39,596 bases of DNA, taken from SCTD01 sp036675425 (GTDB taxonomy: Bacteria; Actinomycetota; Actinomycetes; Mycobacteriales; SCTD01). Positions 15,904 to 24,169 of the stretch are shown here, piece by piece; positions within the stretch are counted from its first letter, which is position 1, and every line of letters begins with the position of its first letter. The DNA lies in assembly GCA_036675425.1 (NCBI GenBank), contig JAKFFB010000291.1, positions 1 through 39,596 on the forward strand, given 5' to 3'. Below the pieces are notes generated by a model. The model had not been told where the DNA came from. It did no database searches and was given only the letters and a program-made list of their open reading frames with translations. Both the position numbers and the translations under genes were made by a program.

Positions 15904-18900
15904 ATGAGCCGCACCCCCCGCCGGGCGATCGCACTCCTAGCCGTCGGAGCGCTGGCCGTCGTGCCGCTGGTCGGGCTGAGCCCGTCGTCGGCGACCGCCG
16001 CCGGCGCGGACGAACCCCTCGTCTGCCCGCCGGGCACGGTCGCGACGACCAAGACCGCGGGCGAGCGCTCGCAGGAGCGGGAGAGCGCCGATCCGGCGTT
16101 CCAGGACCTGCTCGGCTCCCTCGACGCGGCCTCGGCCGATCGCGCCACGCTCTGCCGCCCGGTGCGCGAGCCGGAGCCGTACTGGGAGCTCGCGGAGATG
16201 CAGCGCGAGCGCAACGTCATCAGCGCCGGTCCGCTGGGCTACACGCCGCCGGGCGCGCTGCGGGCGGCGGTCGGCGCGAAGCAGGCCAAGACGGCCGCCG
16301 CGTCGACGGTGCCGGGCGCGCAGGGCAGCTTCACGCCGAAGGGCAAGACGCCGCTCATCGCCGACGACGCGGAGCTCTCGCCCTCCGTCGCGGGCCTCGG
16401 GCTCGGCGACCAGGCGGGCCGCATCGACAGCTACGCCTACGACCCCCGGAACAAGCGGCTGTTCTCGGCGCCCGGCACCGGTGGGGTGTGGGTCTCGACC
16501 GACGTCGGCACGACGTGGCGGTCGGTCGGGGACGACCTGCTGTACCAGTCGGTCGGCGCGATCGCCTGGAGCACCGACGGCAGCGCCGCGGACGGCACCC
16601 TGCTGGTGCTCTCCGGGGAGGCCTCCGCGGGCGGCAACGTCTACACCGGCATGGGCGCCTTCTACTCCACCGACAGCGGGCGCACCTGGCGGGAGTCGAC
16701 CGGGATCCCCGACGGCCTGATGGGCTTCGAGATCGACGTCGACCCGACCAACCCCAAGGAGGTCTACGCCGCGACCTCGCAGGGGCTGTACCGCTCGACC
16801 GACGCGGGGCGGACGTACGTCAACGTCAAGCTGCCGACCGGCGACTGCGCCGGCGTCACGGGCTTCAACACCATCTGCCAGCACGCCAACTGGGTCACCG
16901 ACGTCGAGATCAAGACGCCGGGTGGTGTCGGTCCCGACACCAGCGGCGGCCAGGTGCTCGCGGCGGTCGGCTACCGCGCCGGGACGCGGCCCTACCCGGG
17001 CACCGACACCCCCCAGTCCCCGGCGAACGGGCTCTACCGCTCCGACACGGGTGCGCCTGGGACGTTCGCGGCGCTGGACGTCTTCGGCGACGGCGTCTCG
17101 CCGGTCGGCTTCGCCCCGCAGGAGCGGGTCGGGCGCACCGAGCTCGGCTCGGCGACCGGTCCGGACCAGAACCACGACTTCGTCTACGCCATCGTGCAGG
17201 ACGCGGTGCTGTTCAACGGCGGCGTGCCCGGCATCGACGCGTTCGACGACACGATGGTGACCGGGGGAGCGGTGAACAACACCGCCCTCAACGGGATCTA
17301 CGTCTCGGACGACTTCGGCTCGTCGTGGATGCGGATGTCCGACGAGCTCGAGCTGCAGCTGCCGATCACGGAGTCGGCGCTCATCGGGACCTCGCAGGCG
17401 CTGCTCTACGCGCCGGGGATCCAGTCCTGGTACAACATGTGGATCGCGCCCGACCCCACCGCGGCGACCGCGAGCGGCGTCCCGACCCGCCTGGTGTTCG
17501 GCCTCGAGGAGGTCTGGGCGAGCCGCCTGGAGGGCACCCCCCAGGACGGCGCGACGCAGTCGGCCGAGCCGGCGTCGTTCCGCGTCATCGGTCCGTACTT
17601 CGCCGATGACACCTGCGCCTTCCTGGACAACCCGCTGCCGACGTGCGCCACCCAGCAGACGTCGTCCGGCGACCTGACCACCCACCCGGACCAGCAGTCC
17701 GGCATCTGGGTGCCGGACGGCGACGGCGGCGTGACCCTGGTCGTCGGCAACGACGGCGGCACCTACAGCCAGACGATCCCGGCCGGCGGCTCGCTGACCA
17801 AGGAGTGGGGACGCGGCAACCAGGGCGGCTACAACGCCAACACCCTGCTGCCCTACGACGCGTCCGCGGCGAAGGACGGCACGATCGTCTTCGGCCTGCA
17901 GGACAACGGCTCCGGGCACATCCAGCCGGACGGCCGCGTCATCGAGACCTTCGGCGGTGACGGATTCTTCGCCGCCGTCGACCCCGACGACAGCCAGGTC
18001 TACTACACCGAGACCACGCTGGCCGACATGCGCGTGACGCAGGACGGCGGCAAGAGCTGGACCACGATCCCGCCGCCCGTGACGGCGCCGATGTTCTCGA
18101 ACCCGTTCACGATGGACCCGCTGGACTCCCAGCACCTGCTGACCGCGGGGCCCGAGGTCGTCGAGCTGATCGACGGCCCGGCCGGCAACTGGGTCGAGGT
18201 CTACAACACCGGCGAGGGCACGCAGATGTCCGCCGTCGAGCTCTACGGCGACGCGGCGTACGTCGGCTTCTGCTCGGTGTGCGACATCGTCAACAAGGAC
18301 CCCGCTGCCGGGCAGGTCTTCAGCAGCGGGCTCGCGACCAACGTCGGTGGCGACGAGCCTGCCGAGGCGGGCTCGCCGTCGGGCTGGCACACCGCCGCGG
18401 CGAAGGGGCTGCCGGACCGCTACATCACGGGCATCGCGATCGATCCGGCCAACCCGAAGAACGTCTTCGTCACGCTGTCCGGGTACGCGAACCGGCAGTG
18501 GTGGCCGGAGGGGTCCTTCAACGACAAGAACCCGAACCGCGCCGGTGGCCACGTCTTCCGGTCCACGGACGCGGGGGAGACCTTCACCGACATCTCCGGC
18601 AGCCTGCCGGACGTGCCGGCCCGGTCGATCGAGATCAACCGCGGCCAGCTGCTGGTCGGCACCGACGTCGGCCTGTTCCTGTCGAACAACCTCACCGGGC
18701 AGGCCTGGGCGGCGCTCGACGGGCTGCCGAACGTGCCGGTCGTGTCGGTGAAGAACGTGCCCGGCAAGCCCAACGAGGTGGTGCTGGCGACCTTCGGTCG
18801 CGGGATCTACGGCTACACCTTCAGTGCGCGGACAGGAGCGGCCACCCCGGTGACCGGTCCCGCACCGGCGCGCCCGACGACCGGCCGGCTCCCCGCGACC

Positions 18901-18981
18901 GGGCTCGGGATCACCGCGGCGGCCGTCGGTGTGCTGGCGCTGCTCGGCGGGCTGGCGGTGCGGCGGCGGCTTACTCCGTAG
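15904..18981 (+). CDS. Sortase-anchored beta-propeller (BNR/Asp-box repeat) surface protein
   Basis: 1025 aa from ATG 15904 with GAAGGAGA upstream. A Sec signal peptide covers about residues 1-34. The body holds at least five Asp-box-like repeats: STDSGRTWRES, STDAGRTYVNV, SDDFGSSWMRM, TQDGGKSWTTI and STDAGETFTDI, as in sialidase, sortilin or YVTN-type beta-propellers. The C-terminus has LPATG at 996-1000, a hydrophobic helix and a basic tail, a complete cell-wall sorting signal for a sortase. It should be covalently attached to peptidoglycan facing outward. Asp-boxes are structural, so glycosidase activity cannot be assumed. No sortase gene lies in the window. Confidence 0.82.
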   Translation: MSRTPRRAIALLAVGALAVVPLVGLSPSSATAAGADEPLVCPPGTVATTKTAGERSQERESADPAFQDLLGSLDAASADRATLCRPVREPEPYWELAEMQRERNVISAGPLGYTPPGALRAAVGAKQAKTAAASTVPGAQGSFTPKGKTPLIADDAELSPSVAGLGLGDQAGRIDSYAYDPRNKRLFSAPGTGGVWVSTDVGTTWRSVGDDLLYQSVGAIAWSTDGSAADGTLLVLSGEASAGGNVYTGMGAFYSTDSGRTWRESTGIPDGLMGFEIDVDPTNPKEVYAATSQGLYRSTDAGRTYVNVKLPTGDCAGVTGFNTICQHANWVTDVEIKTPGGVGPDTSGGQVLAAVGYRAGTRPYPGTDTPQSPANGLYRSDTGAPGTFAALDVFGDGVSPVGFAPQERVGRTELGSATGPDQNHDFVYAIVQDAVLFNGGVPGIDAFDDTMVTGGAVNNTALNGIYVSDDFGSSWMRMSDELELQLPITESALIGTSQALLYAPGIQSWYNMWIAPDPTAATASGVPTRLVFGLEEVWASRLEGTPQDGATQSAEPASFRVIGPYFADDTCAFLDNPLPTCATQQTSSGDLTTHPDQQSGIWVPDGDGGVTLVVGNDGGTYSQTIPAGGSLTKEWGRGNQGGYNANTLLPYDASAAKDGTIVFGLQDNGSGHIQPDGRVIETFGGDGFFAAVDPDDSQVYYTETTLADMRVTQDGGKSWTTIPPPVTAPMFSNPFTMDPLDSQHLLTAGPEVVELIDGPAGNWVEVYNTGEGTQMSAVELYGDAAYVGFCSVCDIVNKDPAAGQVFSSGLATNVGGDEPAEAGSPSGWHTAAAKGLPDRYITGIAIDPANPKNVFVTLSGYANRQWWPEGSFNDKNPNRAGGHVFRSTDAGETFTDISGSLPDVPARSIEINRGQLLVGTDVGLFLSNNLTGQAWAALDGLPNVPVVSVKNVPGKPNEVVLATFGRGIYGYTFSARTGAATPVTGPAPARPTTGRLPATGLGITAAAVGVLALLGGLAVRRRLTP

Positions 18982-19014
18982 CCGCCTGCGCGTCAGCGTG
19001 CGACGCTTGTCGGG

Positions 19015-20478
19015 ATGACCCGACCTGCGAAGAGCGTTGACCAGTCGATGACGACTGCGCCTGACCCTGCCGTGCACCTCGACGACGACCTGCTGCCCTC
19101 GGCGTTCCACGACATCGAGGGCGAGGGGTTCGACCTCGAGGAGCGGCAGTCGCTGCGCCGCGTCGCGGGGATCCGGACCGACCTCGAGGACGTCACCGAG
19201 GTCGAGTACCGGCAGCTGCGGCTGGAGCGCGTCGTCCTCATGGGCGTGTACGCCCCCGGTGACGACGCGGTGAACTCGCTCGCGGAGCTGCAGGCACTGG
19301 CCGAGACCGCCGGCTGCGAGGTGCTCGAGGGACTGCTGCAGCGTCGTACGACTCCCGATCCCGCGACGTACGTCGGGTCCGGCAAGGCTCGCGAGCTCCG
19401 GGACGCCGTTGTGGCCTCGGGCGCCGACACCGTGATCTGCGACGGCGAGCTGTCGCCCGGCCAGCTGCGGAAGCTGGAGGAGGTCGTCAAGGTCAAGGTC
19501 ATCGACCGGACCTGGCTGATCCTCGACATCTTCGCCCAGCACGCGACCTCCCGTGAGGGCAAGGCGCAGGTCGAGCTGGCGCAGATGACCTACATGCTGC
19601 CGCGCCTGCGTGGCTGGGGTGAGTCGTTGTCCCGGCAGGGCGGTGGCGCCGGTGGCTCCTCCGGCGGCGTCGGCACCCGCGGTCCCGGTGAGACCAAGAT
19701 CGAGACGGACCGGCGGCGCATCCGCAACCGCAAGGCCAAGCTCGCGGCCGAGATCAAGCAGATGAAGACGGCGCGGGACACCAAGCGGCAGGAGCGGCTC
19801 CGCGGCGAGGTGCCCTCGGTGGCGATCGCCGGCTACACCAACGCCGGGAAGTCCTCGCTGCTGAACCGGCTCACCGGCGCGGGTGTCCTGGTCGAGAACG
19901 CGCTCTTCGCGACGCTCGACCCGACGGTCCGCCGTGCCGAGACGCCGTCCGGTCGGGAGTTCACGCTGACGGACACGGTCGGCTTCGTCCGGCTGCTGCC
20001 GCACCAGCTCGTCGAGGCCTTCCGCTCGACGCTGGAGGAGGTCGCCGACGCGGACCTGATCCTGCACGTCGTGGACGGCTCGCACGCCGATCCCGAGGGT
20101 CAGATCGCCGCGGTGCGCGCGGTCTTCGCCGACATCGGTGCCACGGGGATCCCCGAGGTCGTGGTGGTGAACAAGTGCGACCTGGCGGACCCGGACGTGC
20201 TGCGCCGGCTCGAGCGTCGCGAGAAGCACGTCGTGCTCGTGTCCGCGCTCACCGGCGAGGGGCTGCCGGAGCTGCTGCAGGTGCTCGAGGACGAGGTACC
20301 GCGGCTGTCGACGCTGGTGTCGGTGCTGCTGCCGTACTCCGAGGGCGGTCTGGTCTCGCGGATCCACAGCGAGGGGGAGGTGCTCGCGGAGGAGCACCTC
20401 GAGGCGGGGACGCGGCTCTCGGCCCGCGTGGGCCCGTCGCTGGCGTCGGAGCTGCACGACTACCTGGTGGCGTCGTAG
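19015..20478 (+). CDS. hflX: GTPase HflX
   Basis: 487 aa from ATG 19015 (ATG 19048 is an alternative). Ribosome-associated GTPase that splits stalled or hibernating ribosomes. The N-terminal HflX domain includes DPATYVGSGKARELRD; a Gly-rich linker GGAGGSSGGVGTRGPGE and the basic helix ETDRRRIRNRKAKL follow; the G domain has G1 GYTNAGKSSL from residue 273, G3 DTVGFV and G4 NKCD. The position after miaA-dapF is typical for actinobacteria. The first of two tandem repeats begins 33 nt past its stop. Confidence 0.95.
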   Translation: MTRPAKSVDQSMTTAPDPAVHLDDDLLPSAFHDIEGEGFDLEERQSLRRVAGIRTDLEDVTEVEYRQLRLERVVLMGVYAPGDDAVNSLAELQALAETAGCEVLEGLLQRRTTPDPATYVGSGKARELRDAVVASGADTVICDGELSPGQLRKLEEVVKVKVIDRTWLILDIFAQHATSREGKAQVELAQMTYMLPRLRGWGESLSRQGGGAGGSSGGVGTRGPGETKIETDRRRIRNRKAKLAAEIKQMKTARDTKRQERLRGEVPSVAIAGYTNAGKSSLLNRLTGAGVLVENALFATLDPTVRRAETPSGREFTLTDTVGFVRLLPHQLVEAFRSTLEEVADADLILHVVDGSHADPEGQIAAVRAVFADIGATGIPEVVVVNKCDLADPDVLRRLERREKHVVLVSALTGEGLPELLQVLEDEVPRLSTLVSVLLPYSEGGLVSRIHSEGEVLAEEHLEAGTRLSARVGPSLASELHDYLVAS

Positions 20479-20510
20479 GGCCTGTGCCCGCGGGGTTCCG
20501 CCGCGCCGCC

Positions 20511-20685
20511 TTCATGATCCACAGAAGCTCTCGCCTGCTAGGCGGTCGTTCGCGCCGCTGAGGAGGTGGATCCTTCTGCGGATCTTGCTCGGGCGCGTGC
20601 GTCGGCTGGCGTCGTGGGTCGTGGGTGGCCGCGCGCGGTGACTGTCCGACGTGGTCGTCACGGGCGTTCCCGCGGGAACGTCGGG
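20511..20685 (+). repeat. Tandem intergenic repeat, unit B
   Basis: About 175 bp repeated as unit C exactly 205 bp further on. The left third holds GATCCACAGAAG paired with CTTCTGCGGATC (one mismatch) around GCTAGG, CGCTGAG and GGATCC. The right part holds GGCTGGCGTCGTGGGTCGTG and ends in the perfect palindrome GTTCCCGCGGGAAC at 20666-20679. It lies between hflX and the DUF6318-like gene. Confidence 0.85.
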
Positions 20686-20715
20686 CCGGTGGCGTCAGCT
20701 GCTGCTGCGGTCCGG

Positions 20716-20890
20716 TTCATGATCCGCAGAAGCTTTGACGTGCTAGGTGGTCGGCCTCGGCGCTGAGCGCGCGGATCCTTCTGCGGATCTTGGTCGGGGT
20801 GCGGGCGGGCTGGCGTCGTGGGTCGTGGGTGGCCGTGCGCGGTGACTGGTCCGACGTGGTCGTCACGGGCGTTCCCGCGGGAACGTCGGG
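20716..20890 (+). repeat. Tandem intergenic repeat, unit C
   Basis: Second copy of unit B with scattered substitutions and two compensating single-base indels. Here GATCCGCAGAAG and CTTCTGCGGATC pair perfectly over 12 bp. The palindrome GTTCCCGCGGGAAC lies at 20871-20884, 57 nt before the lipoprotein start. The B-C spacer of about 30 bp is unique. Apart from the repeats, 20479-20940 shows no coding sequence I can support. Confidence 0.85.
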
Positions 20891-20927
20891 CGTCCACATG
20901 CCCCACCCGCGGGGTCGAATCTCCCGA

Positions 20928-20933
20928 TATCCT
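20928..20933 (+). promoter_or_regulatory. Predicted -10 box for leaderless lipoprotein transcript
   Basis: TATCCT is followed by seven bases and the GTG start at 20941, with no Shine-Dalgarno. It lies directly downstream of repeat C, so the cassette appears to carry its own promoter. Confidence 0.5.
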
Positions 20934-20940
20934 CTGGTTC

Positions 20941-21474
20941 GTGAGGATCAGGGGGGCGCTGACGGCGCTGTGCGTGATGGTCGCGCTCGTGGGCTGCGGT
21001 GACGACCCCGAGCCGCGGACGCTGCCGCCGATCGCCAGCGTCTCGCCCTCTCCGTCGATTGTCCCGTTGCCGTCCGAGGCCGCTGCCGAGACGCCGGAGG
21101 GGGCCGCAGCGTTTGCGAGGTACTACCTGGAATTGATGAATGCGGCCTTCGAGTCTCGTGATGCGCGGGCGGTTCGGCAGGTGAGTACGGCCGAGTGCGA
21201 AGGCTGTCAGAATTTGATACGAGCGATCGAACGGGGTGACGAATCAGGAGAGGTTGTCACTGGCGGGGAATACCGCGTCGTGTTCGCAGAAGCTCCTCCA
21301 GTCGCAGGCGGAGATGTCATCGTCGAGATCCGTTATGACCTCACCGAAGTACGTGTCGAGAAGTCTGACGGCACAGTCGAGCGGCTGCCTGCCAAACGCG
21401 ACATCGACGCTCAGATGCGTCTGTTAAGGCGCGATGGGCAATGGGTGGTGCAGGGCTTTAGGAACGCCCCGTGA
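20941..21474 (+). CDS. DUF6318-like lipoprotein
   Basis: 177 aa from GTG 20941. A short leader ends in a lipobox ALVGCGD with Cys18 as the lipidation site, followed by a Pro/Ser-rich spacer to about residue 50. The folded part begins GAAAFARYYLELMNAAFESRDARAVRQVS and contains a conserved-looking Cys pair in TAECEGCQNLI, then an alpha+beta region ending WVVQGFRN. This is how I recall actinobacterial DUF6318 proteins; the fold resembles SnoaL/NTF2-type lipoproteins of unknown function. From about codon 60 the gene has about 57-58% GC with A/T-ending codons, unlike all neighbours. Its stop overlaps the start of the next gene (GTGA). Confidence 0.72.
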   Translation: MRIRGALTALCVMVALVGCGDDPEPRTLPPIASVSPSPSIVPLPSEAAAETPEGAAAFARYYLELMNAAFESRDARAVRQVSTAECEGCQNLIRAIERGDESGEVVTGGEYRVVFAEAPPVAGGDVIVEIRYDLTEVRVEKSDGTVERLPAKRDIDAQMRLLRRDGQWVVQGFRNAP

Positions 21475-22337
21475 TCGGGTTGCGAGCGACGGTGACCTGC
21501 GCGGGTCTGGTTCTGATGACGGCTCCTGCGATTCCTCCGTCCCAGTTGGCTTCTGCTGTCGAGCAGACATGTCTTAAAGACAAGACGGTCTGCACCGGCG
21601 CCGGAAACGGCGGTTTCGAATTGACCGGGCAGCGGCCCAACGAGGGCAGCGGTTCCGACATCAAGCCCGTCGCCACCAGCTCCGGGCCGACGGTCCGGCG
21701 GCAGACGCGCTACGCGCCGACGTGCACGGGCAACAGCGCGTACGACTCGGGGGTGCTCTGCAACGCCGCGGTCGAGACCTGCCCGGTCGCCGGGGAGGTC
21801 CGCTTCTGGGTCTGGTCCCGCACCTTCGACGAGGACCTGAACGACTGGATCAACTGGCGGCTGGTCGACACGGTCTGCCTCGGCGCGGACGATCCGGCGA
21901 TCGACCCGGCGATCGCGGTGCCGATGACGGTGCAGCGCGAGTTCGCCAGCGTCGTCGTGCTGCAGGGGGAGGCCGAGGTGTCGCCGGAGCCGGACACGCT
22001 GGTCAACATCCCGACGGTGTTCACGACCAGCGCGCCGGCCAGCTACGACATCCCGCTCACGCTGCTCGGCCAGGACGTGGTGATCACCGCGACGGCGCAC
22101 CGCTACACCTGGCACTTCGGCGACGGCGAGACCGGCACCAGCACCGCTCCGCGGGGGCGGATCGAGCACGAGTACGCCAAGGCCGCGACCGTCGGCGCGT
22201 ACGTCGTCATCGAGTGGTCGGGGACCTTCCGCGTGAACGGCGGCGCGAGCCAGCCCATCACCGGTACGGCGACCACGACCGGGCTGCCCACCCAGGTCGA
22301 GGTCAAGCAGGCCCGCGCGGAGCTCGTCCGCGACTGA
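21471..22337 (+). CDS. Exported PKD-like domain protein of unknown function
   Basis: 288 aa from GTG 21471, overlapping the upstream lipoprotein gene by four bases. A Sec signal covers about residues 1-28. The middle has several Cys residues (TCTGNSAYDSGVLCN, ETCPVAG, DTVCLG) that may form disulfides. Near the C-terminus YTWHFGDGETG (212-222) and the following beta-rich region look like a PKD/Ig-like fold. The first 60 codons are AT-richer like the lipoprotein gene; from about 21655 onward the gene returns to genome-like GC. A lipoprotein plus PKD-protein pair suggests a cell-surface complex, but no function is known. Confidence 0.68.
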   Translation: MIGLRATVTCAGLVLMTAPAIPPSQLASAVEQTCLKDKTVCTGAGNGGFELTGQRPNEGSGSDIKPVATSSGPTVRRQTRYAPTCTGNSAYDSGVLCNAAVETCPVAGEVRFWVWSRTFDEDLNDWINWRLVDTVCLGADDPAIDPAIAVPMTVQREFASVVVLQGEAEVSPEPDTLVNIPTVFTTSAPASYDIPLTLLGQDVVITATAHRYTWHFGDGETGTSTAPRGRIEHEYAKAATVGAYVVIEWSGTFRVNGGASQPITGTATTTGLPTQVEVKQARAELVRD

Positions 22338-22402
22338 CGTTCCCGCGGGAACGCCCTGACGACCACGTCGGACAGTCACCGCGCGCGGCGACCCAAGACC
22401 CA
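22336..22402 (-). repeat. Inverted partial copy of the B/C repeat
   Basis: The minus strand reproduces about 65 bp of the right part of unit B (GGTGACTGTCCGACGTGGTC and neighbours) including the palindrome GTTCCCGCGGGAAC at 22339-22352. It matches B (GACTGTCC) better than C (GACTGGTCC). Because it is inverted and starts at the stop codon of the PKD gene, the two-gene cassette is bounded on both sides by palindromes facing inward. It may also serve as a bidirectional terminator. Confidence 0.8.
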
Positions 22403-22424
22403 GGCGCCGGAGCGATCGAGGGGC

Positions 22425-24101
22425 CTACAGGCGCACGGTCCCCAGGTTCACCTTGTCGCCGCGGTCGACGTAGACCTTCTTCGAGAACGACCCGACCTTG
22501 ACCGTCCAGAACTCCTTGCCGCGCTTGTCCTGGATCGTCGTCGGCCGCGTCGACGGGTTGCAGTGGATCGTGAAGCGACCGGCGGAGTCCGTGCGCGCCG
22601 TCGTCGTGATCGTCTCCGGGATCGAGCCGTCGCGACGGGCGAGCACGTCCTCGGCCACGGGCGACTTGAACGACTTCGTCAGCGTGACGACAGCGCCCGA
22701 CGCCGGGCCGCCGCCGCGCGTCACCACGCGACCGGTGATGACGCCGTGGTTCCGCGGATCGGCCGCCGCCTCGGCGAGCAGCAGCCACGCCGGGCGGTTG
22801 ATCTCGTACGTCGACGGGATGTTCGCGGCGTAGGGCGGGTGGAAGGCCTGGTTGTGCTCGAAGGTGTAGACGATGGTGCGCAGGGCGCCGTACGACCAGT
22901 CGCGCGAGGTGCCGGCCGTCGGGTAGAGCGACAGGCCGATCTGGTTGCGGTACTCGTTGAACGAGCACATCTGCTCGCCCAGGTCGTCCTGGAAGGCGTC
23001 GTCCGGCGACTCGTCGGTCGTGTAGCCCCACGGCCGCATGCAGAGCTGGCCGTAGGTGTGGTTGGTGAGGTACGCCGTGACCTGCCGGGCCTTCATGCCG
23101 CCGGCGATGTTGCGCGCCTCGGGCTCGCTGAACGGCTCGGCGCCGCCGTAGGTCTGGCTCGTCGGGTCGCCGCCGCCGCCCTCGCCGCCCCAGTAGAACG
23201 GGTAGTTGCGGTTGGGGTCGGTGCCGTGCGCGTCGGCGTTCAGTCGCGACGAGACCCCGCCGGCGGCGTAGAGCGCGTCGGTCAGCGAGCGCTTGTTCTT
23301 GCGCCAGCCGCTCTCGAGGCCGGCGACCTCGAAGCCGATGTTGTTGTTCAGCACGGGGTTGTAGACCGGGGACGCCTCCCGCGAGTGCACGAACCCGTCC
23401 GCGTTGACGACGGGCACCACCACGACGCGGATCTTCTTCAGCAGCGCGGTGACGCGCTTGTCCTTGCCGTACGACTGCAGCAGGTCGAAGGCGAACATCA
23501 TCGTGTACTCGCTCGACGGCCACTCGCGGGCGTGGTGCGCGCCGTCGACCCAGAAGGTCGGCCGACCGTCGTTGACGGCGCGCGCGACGTCGTCGGCGAT
23601 CTCGATGCCGAAGACCTTCCGGCCCTCGAGCGTGGCCTCCGGGAACTCGAACATCCGGGCGCGCTTGGGGTGGTCGGTCGCGAGCTTCTGCATGTCCGTG
23701 ACGTAGTCGGCGTAGCGCCGGTAGTCGGTGCGCTCCCCGGGCTGCGGCGCGAGTCCGGGCAGCCGGGTGCCGGCCGTCAGGTCGGGCCCGCGGTAGGGCT
23801 GGGTCACCTGGTAGTCGACGCCGAGCTTCTTCAGCTTGGTCTCGTCGCCCGGCCAGAGCAGCAGCTCCATCGTGCCGTCGGCCATCAGCCGGTGCGTGTC
23901 GTCGAACTCCGCCAGCGCCAGCGCCTGCTGAAGGGTGCGGGGACGGACGCGGGCGTACGACAGCATCTCGCCGGGGACGGTGCGCCCGACGGCGTCGGCG
24001 CCGAAGGCGGCCTTGGTGAGCGTCGGGCCCGCGGCGAGCACGCCGGCACCGAGGGCGCTGCGGCGGAGCAGCGAGCGACGGGACAGGCCAGAGCTGGACA
24101 C
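22425..24101 (-). CDS. Tat-exported M14 zinc carboxypeptidase
   Basis: 558 aa from GTG 24101 with GGAGG upstream. The N-terminus SRRSLLRRSALGAG is a twin-arginine-type signal. The M14 domain has zinc ligands His190 and Glu193 in GAHHAREW, a third His in TNHTYGQL, the substrate-binding NADG and DPNRNYP segments, and a late Glu in YTFEHNQAF as catalytic base candidate. The C-terminal 110 residues form a carboxypeptidase-regulatory-like beta domain (GVITGRVVTRGGGPASGAVVTL). It should release C-terminal amino acids from peptides outside the cell. It converges on the repeat-bounded cassette and is separated from lexA by a strong hairpin. Confidence 0.9.
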   Translation of the reverse strand: MSSSGLSRRSLLRRSALGAGVLAAGPTLTKAAFGADAVGRTVPGEMLSYARVRPRTLQQALALAEFDDTHRLMADGTMELLLWPGDETKLKKLGVDYQVTQPYRGPDLTAGTRLPGLAPQPGERTDYRRYADYVTDMQKLATDHPKRARMFEFPEATLEGRKVFGIEIADDVARAVNDGRPTFWVDGAHHAREWPSSEYTMMFAFDLLQSYGKDKRVTALLKKIRVVVVPVVNADGFVHSREASPVYNPVLNNNIGFEVAGLESGWRKNKRSLTDALYAAGGVSSRLNADAHGTDPNRNYPFYWGGEGGGGDPTSQTYGGAEPFSEPEARNIAGGMKARQVTAYLTNHTYGQLCMRPWGYTTDESPDDAFQDDLGEQMCSFNEYRNQIGLSLYPTAGTSRDWSYGALRTIVYTFEHNQAFHPPYAANIPSTYEINRPAWLLLAEAAADPRNHGVITGRVVTRGGGPASGAVVTLTKSFKSPVAEDVLARRDGSIPETITTTARTDSAGRFTIHCNPSTRPTTIQDKRGKEFWTVKVGSFSKKVYVDRGDKVNLGTVRL

Positions 24102-24109
24102 GGGTCCTC

Positions 24110-24162
24110 CAGGAGCGCGGGGTGGCTACCGGTGGGGTTCGCCGCCGGTGCCCGCGCTCCTG
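24110..24162 (-). terminator. Large hairpin between lexA and the M14 gene
   Basis: CAGGAGCGCGGG (24110-24121) and CCCGCGCTCCTG (24151-24162) are perfect 12-bp complements, with an inner ACCGG/CCGGT pair. It starts 8 nt after the lexA stop and ends at the Shine-Dalgarno (24110-24106) of the M14 gene. Probable lexA terminator; it might also influence M14 translation. Confidence 0.65.
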
Positions 24163-24169
24163 CCTGCGG

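Noticed and set aside
15937..20457. A 1506-codon open frame on the minus strand across the propeller gene and hflX
   Set aside because: It is antisense to two well-supported genes, has the Arg/Ala/Asp/Val-rich composition of a GC-rich shadow frame and shows no domain.
20666..20679. GTTCCCGCGGGAAC as a parS centromere site
   Set aside because: Actinobacterial parS is GTTTCACGTGAAAC; only the outer bases agree, and parAB or the origin region is not in the window.
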